Assembly: GCA_030694835.1 (NCBI GenBank)
Contig: JAUYUF010000175.1
Span: forward strand, 1 to 8,236
Origin: Flavobacteriaceae bacterium
GTDB lineage: Bacteria; Bacteroidota; Bacteroidia; Flavobacteriales; Flavobacteriaceae
Length of the DNA stretch: 8,236 bases
Direction: 5' to 3'
In this document: positions 1 to 6,343 of the stretch, one piece after another
How the letters are laid out: each line of letters begins with the position of its first letter
How positions within the stretch are numbered: the first letter of the stretch is position 1
Notes under the pieces: model-generated
Told to the model about the DNA's origin: nothing
Databases searched by the model: none
The model's input: the letters and a program-made list of their open reading frames with translations, nothing else
Program-made: the position numbers and the translations under genes

Positions 1-3000
1 TACATGCCTACCACTTCTTTTTCTTTAGCCAGTAAAACCATGGTGTTCCAAGGATCGCAATTTGGAATCTCAGGTTCTGGAAGTTGCACATCAGAGGTTT
101 CTCCAAATAAAGAAACCTGAGCAGAATTCTGATTTTCCTGATAACGACTCCCAAATCGAAGTATTTTTTCAATTGTTGTCTGACCTCTTTCATCAGCTAT
201 AAAATATTGCGCTCGATGAGTTCCGGGAAAAGAATCAAATCCACCTGCCAAAACCAAGCCATCGTATACTTTTTTATTGATGGCTCTAGTTTCTACCCGT
301 TTACTCAGGTTAAATACCGATGTAAAAGGGCCATTTTTTTTACGTTCTTCTACAATGGCTTCCACAGCACCTTCACCAACTCCCTTGATAGCACCCATTC
401 CAAAACGAATAGCTCCTTTTTTATTTACCGAAAATTTATAGTACGATTCATTAATATCTGGTCCTAACACAGGAATATTGAGGTGTTTACACTCTTCCAT
501 AAAAATAGCAACTTGTTTAAGGTCGCTCATATTATTGGATAATACAGATGCCATGTATTCAGCAGGATAATGTGCTTTTAAATAAGCTGTTTGATAAGCG
601 ATATAAGCATAACAAGTAGAGTGCGATTTATTAAATGCATACTCTGCAAAAGCTTCCCAATCTTTCCAAATTTTTTCTAATTGTGTTTCTGGATGGTTAC
701 GCGCTTTGCCACCTTCAAAAAATTGAGGTTTCAATTTTTGAAGATCACTCATAATTTTTTTCCCCATTGCTTTACGCAATTTGTCAGCATCACCTCTACT
801 AAATCCTGCTAGCTTTTGAGAAAGTAACATTACCTGTTCCTGATACACTGTTACCCCATAAGTTTCTTTCAGGTACTCTTCCATCTCGGGCACATCGTAA
901 CTAATAGGTTCATCACCATGTTTACGTCTGATAAATTGAGGTATATATTCCATAGGACCAGGACGATACAAAGCATTCATCGCAATTAAATCACCAAACT
1001 CAGTTGGTTTTAAGGCTTTGAGATGTTTTTGCATTCCGGCAGATTCATATTGAAATATTCCAATAGTATCACCACGTTGAAAAAGTTGATAGGTTGCTTC
1101 ATCGTCTAACGGAAATTTATCAGGATCCAATTCAATTTTATGAATTGCTTTGATTATTTTGATAGTATCTTTAATTAAAGTCAAGGTTTTTAATCCCAAG
1201 AAGTCCATTTTTAACAAACCAGCACTTTCTACCACGCTATTGTCAAACTGTGTTACGAACATATTGTCCGAATCTTTTGCAATAGCAATAGGAATAAGAT
1301 TGGTAATATTTTCAGGGGTAATAATAACACCACAAGCATGAGTTCCTATATTTCTCAGTGTTCCTTCTAGTTTTCTAGCTTGAATTAAAGTTCTGGATTC
1401 TAAATCGTCTCCTTCATAAATATTGAGAAGTTCGTTTACTCGAAGTACTTGGTCTGCAGATAAACTAGCAATTTTTTTCTTGCTCTTTTCATCATCACCA
1501 AAGATATCAGCTAATTTGGCATCTGGAACCAATTTAGCTATTCGGTCGGTATCCGGTAGCGGTAAATCTAATACTCTGGCAGTATCTCTAATGGCAGATT
1601 TAGCAGCCATTGTTCCGTAAGTAATAATTTGCGCTACTTGATTGGCACCATATTTTTGAATTACATAATCGATAACTCTTTGTCGACCTTCATCATCAAA
1701 GTCAATATCAATATCGGGTAAGGAAACACGATCTGGATTCAGGAAACGCTCAAAAAGCAAGTCATATTTAATCGGATCTATATTGGTAATTTTAAGACAA
1801 TAGGCTACTGCAGAACCAGCTGCAGAGCCTCTTCCTGGTCCGACTGAAACTCCCATTCTCCTAGCTTCCGCTATAAAATCTTGAACGATAAGAAAATAAC
1901 CAGGATAACCAGTTTTAGTAATTACACTGAGCTCAAAATCCAATCGTTCTTGGATTTCTTCTGTTAATTCAGGATAACGTAGTTCAGCACCTTTATAGGT
2001 GAGGTATTTTAAATACGCATTTTCACCCCGTTTTTCATTGTCCGATTCGTCTAATGGATCAATAAATTCAGCTGGAATGCTAAACTTAGGTAATAAAACA
2101 TCTCGCTGTAAAGAATAGATTTCAATTTTATCAATGACTTCTAGAATGTTGAGAATAGCATTTGGCATATCTGCAAACAAACTTTTCATCTGCTCTTGCG
2201 ACTTGAAATAGTACTCGTTATTAGAAAGGCCGTAACGGAATCCACGACCTCTACCTATAGGGGTAGAAGCTTTTTCGCCATCTTTTACACACAATAAAAT
2301 ATCATGCGTTTCAGCATCTGATTCATTGATGTAATAGGTGTTATTGGTAGCGACTAACTTAATGTTATATTGCTTAGAAAATCCTTGTAAAACGGTGTTG
2401 ACATGATCTTCATCTGCTTGTTGATGACGCATCACTTCTAAATAAAAATCATTCCTAAATTGTTCTTTCCACCAAATTAGTGCTTCTTCGGCTTGTGTTT
2501 CTCCGATGTTTAGAATTTTAGAAGGGATTTCTCCATAAAGATTTCCGGAAAGCACGATTAAATCTTCTTTATATTGTTCAATAATTGATTTGTCAATTCT
2601 AGGAACATAATAAAAACCTTGGGTATAAGCCAATGAAGCCATTTTAACTAAATTGTGATATCCATTTTTATTTTTGGCGAGCAATACAATTTGATAACCG
2701 TTGTCTTTATTGCTTTTATCAAGGTGATTTTCACAAACGTTGAATTCACAACCAACAATTGGTTTTAAAATTTGTTTTGGCTTTTCTCCTTCTTCTAATT
2801 TTTTATTGTAATCCTCAACCGATTTATTATAAGTCAACACTTCTTTTACAAAACTAAAAACACCCATCATATTGGCCGTATCTGTCATAGCGACTGCAGG
2901 CATTTCCATTTGAACAGCGGTATTTACCAAATCTTTTATTGAGGTAGTTGATTGTAAAATAGAAAATTGAGAATGGTTGTGTAAATGGACAAATGGAGCG

Positions 3001-3761
3001 TGTTCTAAATCTGCTGATTGTTGTTGATGTTTAATCGTTGGAACATCATCAATTTTTAAATTTTTTAAATCTTGACTTGCCTTTTTTAAATTGTGATGGT
3101 TTAATCCGATGAGTTGAATTGGAGTAGGGTGTTGCTCTTGAAACTCGTAAAGATAGTCTGCACTTTGTTTTAATTGAGTAGCGTTAAAATGTTCTAATCT
3201 AATTAATTCAAGAAAACAACGAGTTGTAGCTTCAACATCGGCAGTTGCATTATGCGCATCTTCAAAAGTTTCATTAAATATATTGGAATATAATTCAGAA
3301 AGTGTAGGAAGTTTAAATCGTCCACCTCGACCACCAGATAATTGACATAGACTCGCAGTGCTTTCAGTACACGTATCTAATATGGGTAATTGATTGAGTG
3401 GCGTTGGAATCTGTAATCGATGAAATTCACACCCAATTACATTAAGATCAAAATTGACATTGTGTCCTCCAATAAAAGTTGTTTTAGCAACGGCGTTACT
3501 GAATTTTTCTAACACTTCTGAAAGAGGAATTCCTTCTATTAAAGCCAAATCAGTTGAAATTCCATGGATATTTTCAGCGTTTAGCGGAATTGTAAAACCA
3601 TCAGGTTTAATAATATAATCCGCATTTTCGAGTAGATTTCCGAAGGCATCATGTAATTGCCAAGCAATTTGAACACAACGAGGCCAATTTTGAGTATCGG
3701 TAATAGGTGCATTCCAATTCTGAGGTAATCCGGTGGTTTCTGTGTCGAAAATTAAATACAT
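1..3761 (-). CDS. dnaE: DNA polymerase III alpha subunit with N-terminal DEDDh exonuclease (partial, 3' end off window)
   Basis: Replicative DNA polymerase catalytic subunit; 1253 codons are visible from the ATG at 3761-3759 to the left edge with no stop. Domains in order: a DnaQ-like 3'-5' proofreading exonuclease at residues 1-180 (FDTETTG with D6 and E8; HNVNFD with D105; H170 and D175 of HNATAD, a complete DEDDh set); a linker; a PHP domain from about 257 (FVHLHNHS) to 530; then the C-family polymerase core. In the core I see GPGRGSAAGS at 641-650, catalytic D683 and D685 in PDIDIDF, the third catalytic Asp D853 in KMDFLGL, NKSHS at 1044, and helix-hairpin-helix GMGAIKGVGEG at 1121-1131. 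The window cuts just before the usual YxSGHPLD segment, so the OB fold and tau-binding end are missing. The PHP metal site is eroded (see findings). An N-terminal exonuclease on DnaE is typical of Flavobacteriaceae. The gene is divergent from rpsP; I found no exact -7 element for it. Confidence 0.97.
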   Translation of the reverse strand, partial: MYLIFDTETTGLPQNWNAPITDTQNWPRCVQIAWQLHDAFGNLLENADYIIKPDGFTIPLNAENIHGISTDLALIEGIPLSEVLEKFSNAVAKTTFIGGHNVNFDLNVIGCEFHRLQIPTPLNQLPILDTCTESTASLCQLSGGRGGRFKLPTLSELYSNIFNETFEDAHNATADVEATTRCFLELIRLEHFNATQLKQSADYLYEFQEQHPTPIQLIGLNHHNLKKASQDLKNLKIDDVPTIKHQQQSADLEHAPFVHLHNHSQFSILQSTTSIKDLVNTAVQMEMPAVAMTDTANMMGVFSFVKEVLTYNKSVEDYNKKLEEGEKPKQILKPIVGCEFNVCENHLDKSNKDNGYQIVLLAKNKNGYHNLVKMASLAYTQGFYYVPRIDKSIIEQYKEDLIVLSGNLYGEIPSKILNIGETQAEEALIWWKEQFRNDFYLEVMRHQQADEDHVNTVLQGFSKQYNIKLVATNNTYYINESDAETHDILLCVKDGEKASTPIGRGRGFRYGLSNNEYYFKSQEQMKSLFADMPNAILNILEVIDKIEIYSLQRDVLLPKFSIPAEFIDPLDESDNEKRGENAYLKYLTYKGAELRYPELTEEIQERLDFELSVITKTGYPGYFLIVQDFIAEARRMGVSVGPGRGSAAGSAVAYCLKITNIDPIKYDLLFERFLNPDRVSLPDIDIDFDDEGRQRVIDYVIQKYGANQVAQIITYGTMAAKSAIRDTARVLDLPLPDTDRIAKLVPDAKLADIFGDDEKSKKKIASLSADQVLRVNELLNIYEGDDLESRTLIQARKLEGTLRNIGTHACGVIITPENITNLIPIAIAKDSDNMFVTQFDNSVVESAGLLKMDFLGLKTLTLIKDTIKIIKAIHKIELDPDKFPLDDEATYQLFQRGDTIGIFQYESAGMQKHLKALKPTEFGDLIAMNALYRPGPMEYIPQFIRRKHGDEPISYDVPEMEEYLKETYGVTVYQEQVMLLSQKLAGFSRGDADKLRKAMGKKIMSDLQKLKPQFFEGGKARNHPETQLEKIWKDWEAFAEYAFNKSHSTCYAYIAYQTAYLKAHYPAEYMASVLSNNMSDLKQVAIFMEECKHLNIPVLGPDINESYYKFSVNKKGAIRFGMGAIKGVGEGAVEAIVEERKKNGPFTSVFNLSKRVETRAINKKVYDGLVLAGGFDSFPGTHRAQYFIADERGQTTIEKILRFGSRYQENQNSAQVSLFGETSDVQLPEPEIPNCDPWNTMVLLAKEKEVVGM

Positions 3762-3919
3762 ATGGCTTCAAAAAACAGCATAAAGGCTTGCGATAAAAAT
3801 AGCAATAATTGAGCAGACCACCTTTTTGAAGAAGGACTATTTATGAACAAAAAACAAATCAGCTAAAAAGTTGATTTAGAATAATATTAAATAAAGTATT
3901 TTATGAAAACAATTTTTCG

Positions 3920-3927
3920 TAATTTTG
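3920..3927 (+). promoter_or_regulatory. Bacteroidetes-type -7 promoter element upstream of rpsP
   Basis: TAATTTTG is an exact match to the Bacteroidetes sigma-ABfr -7 consensus TAnnTTTG, 47 bases before the rpsP start codon. No good TTTG-like -33 element sits at the usual 17-23 base spacing; the closest (TTATG at 3901-3905) leaves only 14 bases. Transcription would start near 3932-3936, giving a leader of roughly 40 bases for the rpsP-rimM-trmN6 cluster. The assignment rests on the single element and its position. Confidence 0.6.
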
Positions 3928-3945
3928 CCACCCTAATTAATAACC

Positions 3946-3960
3946 AAGGTTTCGTACCTT
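3946..3960 (+). promoter_or_regulatory. Small hairpin in the rpsP leader
   Basis: AAGGT and ACCTT form a perfect 5-bp stem around the loop TTCGT, 14 bases before the rpsP ATG and downstream of the predicted transcription start. The stretch between hairpin and start codon (AAAAATTAACATTT) is A/T-only apart from one C and has no Shine-Dalgarno sequence, as is usual in Bacteroidetes. The hairpin could influence translation initiation or leader stability, or could be chance; a 5-bp stem is weak evidence. Confidence 0.3.
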
Positions 3961-3974
3961 AAAAATTAACATTT

Positions 3975-4526
3975 ATGCCAGTAAAATTAAGATTACAAAG
4001 ACACGGTAAAAAAGGAAAACCTTTTTACTGGATTGTTGCTGCCGATGCAAGATCAAAAAGAGATGGAAAGTATTTAGAAAAAGTAGGAACTTATAATCCT
4101 ACTGCTAATCCTGCTGTTATCGAATTAGATATTGATGGTGCTGTAAAATGGTTACAAAATGGTGCTCAGCCAACTGACACTGTGAAAGCTATTTTATCGT
4201 ACAAAGGTGCTTTATTAAAAAAACATTTAGTAGAAGGAGTTAAAAAAGGTGCTTTAACTGAAGAACAAGCAGAAGCTAAATTTCAAGCTTGGTTACAAGA
4301 GAAAGAGGATGCTGTTCAGGCAAAAAAAGACGGATTAGTGAAATCTGCCTCTGATCAAAAAAAGGCTGCTTTTAAAGCAGAAAAAGAAGCAAATGAAAAA
4401 CGTGTTGCTGCCATTGCAGAAAAAAATGCACCTGTAGTTGAGGAAGTTGTAGAAGAAGTTACAGAAGAAGTTGCTGAAGAACCAGCAGTTGAAGATACTA
4501 CCTCTGAAGAACCAGCTGCAGAGTAA
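3975..4526 (+). CDS. rpsP: 30S ribosomal protein S16 with long acidic C-terminal extension
   Basis: Small-subunit ribosomal protein that binds 16S rRNA and helps 30S assembly. Residues 1-75 match the whole conserved S16 domain: MPVKLRLQRHGKKGKPFY, then VAADARSKRDGKYLEKVGTYNP in two overlapping conserved blocks, and a final segment with GAQPTDTVKAIL. The protein is 183 residues, about twice the 80-90 of the E. coli type. Residues 76-150 are a Lys/Ala/Glu-rich, probably helical stretch (many KKA, EKE, AEK clusters). Residues 154-183 are almost entirely Val, Glu, Ala and Pro, built from a 12-base tandem repeat. Long S16 tails are common in Bacteroidetes. It is first in a cluster with rimM, 15 bases downstream, behind the -7 element at 3920. 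The start is the only ATG compatible with the S16 N-terminus. Confidence 0.98.
   Translation: MPVKLRLQRHGKKGKPFYWIVAADARSKRDGKYLEKVGTYNPTANPAVIELDIDGAVKWLQNGAQPTDTVKAILSYKGALLKKHLVEGVKKGALTEEQAEAKFQAWLQEKEDAVQAKKDGLVKSASDQKKAAFKAEKEANEKRVAAIAEKNAPVVEEVVEEVTEEVAEEPAVEDTTSEEPAAE
4434..4481 (+). repeat. Four 12-base tandem repeats inside rpsP (V-x-E-E units)
   Basis: Four in-frame 12-base units follow each other: GTAGTTGAGGAA, GTTGTAGAAGAA, GTTACAGAAGAA and GTTGCTGAAGAA, encoding VVEE, VVEE, VTEE and VAEE (residues 154-169). First codon and last two codons are nearly constant, the second varies. The period is a multiple of three, so gain or loss of a unit would change tail length without a frameshift. 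Confidence 0.8.
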
Positions 4527-4541
4527 TTTACATTTTGGCGA

Positions 4542-5060
4542 ATGCGTAAAGAAGATAGTTTTTATTTAGGTAAAATCGCCCGAAAACACAGTTTTAAAGG
4601 AGAAGTGGTGTTGTATTTAGACACTGATGAACCTGAGCTTTACACAAATTTGGAATCAGTTTTTCTAGCTTTCGGAGCAGAACTGGTTCCATTTTTTATT
4701 GAAAAATCATCGCTTCAAAAAGGAAAATACCTCAGGGTAAAATTTGACGATGTCAATTCAGAATTGGAAGCCGATGATATTGTAGGATGTGAAGTTTATT
4801 TACCCATTTCTTTCTTACCTCAATTAAAAGGCAATCAGTTTTACTTTCATGAAGTTGTTGGATGGCAAGTGGAAGATATCAACTTTGGTACTGTCGGGAC
4901 TATAGAACATGTTAATGACTCAACGGCACAACCCTTGTTCGAAATAAAACGTGGAGAACGCATCATATTTATACCAGCCATTGATATTTTTATCAAAAAA
5001 ATAGATCGAACAAATCAAAAAATTGTTGTAGAAACACCAGCTGGGTTGATTGATTTATAA
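4542..5060 (+). CDS. rimM: Ribosome maturation factor RimM
   Basis: 16S rRNA processing and 30S head maturation factor that acts on the 3' domain around S19. The 172 residues are normal family length. The N-terminal RimM domain opens with YLGKIARKHSFKGEV (residues 8-22), matching the family pattern GKI-x-H-G-x-x-GEV, except that the usual Gly after His is Ser17. The PRC-barrel half starts near FYFHEVVGWQV (100-110), with GTVGTIEHV at 116-124, and closes with the typical IFIPAIDIFIKKID (142-155) and the terminal AGLIDL. The gene starts 15 bases after rpsP, as in the conserved rpsP-rimM pair, and is probably co-transcribed with it. The gene that usually follows, trmD, is not here. Confidence 0.96.
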   Translation: MRKEDSFYLGKIARKHSFKGEVVLYLDTDEPELYTNLESVFLAFGAELVPFFIEKSSLQKGKYLRVKFDDVNSELEADDIVGCEVYLPISFLPQLKGNQFYFHEVVGWQVEDINFGTVGTIEHVNDSTAQPLFEIKRGERIIFIPAIDIFIKKIDRTNQKIVVETPAGLIDL

Positions 5061-5095
5061 TTGAATTCTCTTCAAAATAGTTAATTTATCGTCTT

Positions 5096-5806
5096 ATGTC
5101 GATTCCTTTTCGCTTCAAACAATTTACTATAAATCAAGACCAAACTGCTATGAAAGTTGGAACTGATGGTGTTTTATTGGGCGCATGGGTTCCGATTGAA
5201 AATATTCAAAGTGTTTTGGATATCGGATCAGGAACTGGTTTGATTGCTTTGATGTTAGCACAACGAAGTGATGCTGAACAAATCGACGCTTTAGAAATTG
5301 AGGATCAAGCTTATGAACAAGCGGTAGAAAATTTTGAAAATAGTGATTGGTCAGATCGATTGTTTTGTTATCACGCTTCTTTACAAGAATTTGTTGATGA
5401 AATAGATGACAAATATGATTTGATAGTTTCCAATCCACCTTTTTACACTGATACTTTTGAATCGCCTAATAATCAGCGTTCTTTAGCGCGTTTTGAAGGT
5501 GCTTTACCATTTGAAGAATTGATTGAAAGTAGTGCAAAATTATTAACTGAAAATGGTTATATAGCATTGATAATTCCGTTTAAAGAAGAGGGAAAAGTTT
5601 TAAAGATTGCAATTAAGAACCAACTATATCTACATAAAATTACAAGAGTAAAAGGGACAGAGAATTCTGAAATCAAACGCAGTTTGATGCTGTTTTCTTT
5701 TCAAGAAAATACACCTTTAATTGATGAATTAGTGATAGAAATATCACGACATCAATATACAGATGAATACAAAGAATTGGTAAAAGATTTTTATTTAAAG
5801 CTTTAG
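5096..5806 (+). CDS. trmN6: tRNA1(Val) adenine(37)-N6-methyltransferase family protein (TrmN6/YfiC type)
   Basis: SAM-dependent N6-adenine methyltransferase. The 236 residues align along their length with what I recall of E. coli YfiC/TrmN6, which makes m6A37 in tRNA1(Val). Visible marks: the family N-terminus FKQF...AMKVGTDGVLLGAW (7-31); SAM-binding motif I LDIGSGTG (41-48); acidic LEIE at 66-69 ending beta strand 2; catalytic motif IV NPPF at 113-116 (VSNPPFYTD), the signature of adenine-N6 enzymes; RSLARFEGALPF at 128-139; and a C-terminal YTDEYKELVKDFYL like the family end YSEAYxxLTxxFYL. It starts 35 bases after rimM on the same strand, without a detectable promoter between, so likely in one transcript. 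Its TAG stop overlaps the stop of the convergent gene by four bases. The exact tRNA target in this organism is inferred from the family. Confidence 0.9.
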   Translation: MSIPFRFKQFTINQDQTAMKVGTDGVLLGAWVPIENIQSVLDIGSGTGLIALMLAQRSDAEQIDALEIEDQAYEQAVENFENSDWSDRLFCYHASLQEFVDEIDDKYDLIVSNPPFYTDTFESPNNQRSLARFEGALPFEELIESSAKLLTENGYIALIIPFKEEGKVLKIAIKNQLYLHKITRVKGTENSEIKRSLMLFSFQENTPLIDELVIEISRHQYTDEYKELVKDFYLKL

Positions 5807-5815
5807 TTAAGCTTT
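5797..5815. terminator. Bidirectional hairpin at convergent gene ends
   Basis: AAAGCTT (5797-5803) and AAGCTTT (5809-5815) form a perfect 7-bp stem around the 5-base loop TAGTT. On the plus strand it is followed by TTCTAACTT, a short interrupted U-run; on the minus strand by TAAATAAAAATC, which has no U-run. It sits exactly where the plus-strand methyltransferase gene (stop TAG 5804-5806) and the minus-strand beta-barrel gene (stop at 5805-5803) meet, so it is a reasonable terminator for the former and a weaker one for the latter. The stem is A/T-rich and modest in stability. Confidence 0.5.
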
Positions 5816-6330
5816 TCTAACTTATTAGTTCCATAACAAACAAATTCTTTACCAGGCATTTGTAAATCAAAAATAGTTTCTATAGCATTTTCATTGTTGA
5901 TAATAATAGTCCAACGCGCTTTACCTCCAGGGACGAAATTTTCTATTATTTCTGATTCAAAAACTAATTTTTCTGGAGTTGAAATAGCTTGATTAAAAAT
6001 ATATTGATTCACAAATCCCTCTATATGAAACTGTCTGAAAACAAATAATTTTCGTTGTTTGTCAAAACTAATGAATCCCCAATCTTGATGAACTTCTCCT
6101 GTTGGATTTTTTTCTGTAGGTTTAAATACCGATTCATTTTTAACTTCAATATATTGTTGATTCAAAGTAAATTGAAAAGAACTCATAATGGTTGAAGTAT
6201 TATTAGAAAAACCAGCTCCCGTCCCTTTCCAATTGCCTAATAGATTTTCAAATGGCTGAAATTTATGTTGAGCTTGAAGTTTTATAGTAATAATAGTTAA
6301 TGCTATAATTAGAATGGATCTTACTTTCAT
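5803..6330 (-). CDS. Secreted lipocalin-like beta-barrel protein, function unknown
   Basis: 175 residues. The N-terminus has a type I signal peptide: K2 and R4, a hydrophobic core ILIIALTIITI, and a likely cut after A20 (LQA before QHKF). There is no lipobox cysteine, so it should be free in the periplasm. The mature part begins FENLLGNWKGTGAGF (27-41), a G-x-W-x-G motif like that opening small lipocalin or nitrobindin-like (THAP4-type heme-binding) barrels and DUF1579-like proteins, followed by alternating beta-strand-like segments: QYIEVKNESVF, GFISFDKQRKLFVFRQFH, KLVFESEIIENF, ARWTIIINN, AIETIFDLQM. H102 in RQFHIEGF is a conceivable ligand, but I cannot assign heme binding. It starts 13 bases after the saccharopine dehydrogenase stop, so the two are probably co-transcribed; no functional link is evident. 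Secreted barrel is well supported, family name is not. Confidence 0.75.
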   Translation of the reverse strand: MKVRSILIIALTIITIKLQAQHKFQPFENLLGNWKGTGAGFSNNTSTIMSSFQFTLNQQYIEVKNESVFKPTEKNPTGEVHQDWGFISFDKQRKLFVFRQFHIEGFVNQYIFNQAISTPEKLVFESEIIENFVPGGKARWTIIINNENAIETIFDLQMPGKEFVCYGTNKLEKLN

Positions 6331-6343
6331 TTTATTTATTTGA

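Noticed and set aside
1..193. Minus-strand frame at 8-193 as a separate small gene
   Set aside because: It is out of frame with, and inside, the dnaE coding sequence on the same strand, which reads through to position 3 without interruption.
207..467. Plus-strand open frame of 86 codons
   Set aside because: Lies wholly antisense to well-conserved dnaE sequence (HhH and finger region); Ser/Phe-rich composition is that of an antisense shadow.
1150..1620. Two plus-strand open frames (1150-1341 and 1423-1620)
   Set aside because: Both are antisense to the dnaE polymerase core, including the third catalytic Asp region, and show no recognisable protein features.
3819..3835. Weak inverted repeat (CCTT/AAGG) in the dnaE-rpsP intergenic region
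   Set aside because: Only four good pairs plus a wobble, with no U-run on either side; not distinguishable from chance.
3843..3866. Tiny plus-strand frame MNKKQIS before rpsP, as a possible leader peptide
   Set aside because: Lies upstream of the predicted rpsP transcription start, has no ribosome-binding feature and is of a length expected by chance in AT-rich DNA.
5148..5438. Minus-strand open frame of 96 codons
   Set aside because: Antisense to the SAM-binding and NPPF motifs of the methyltransferase gene, which is clearly the real gene.
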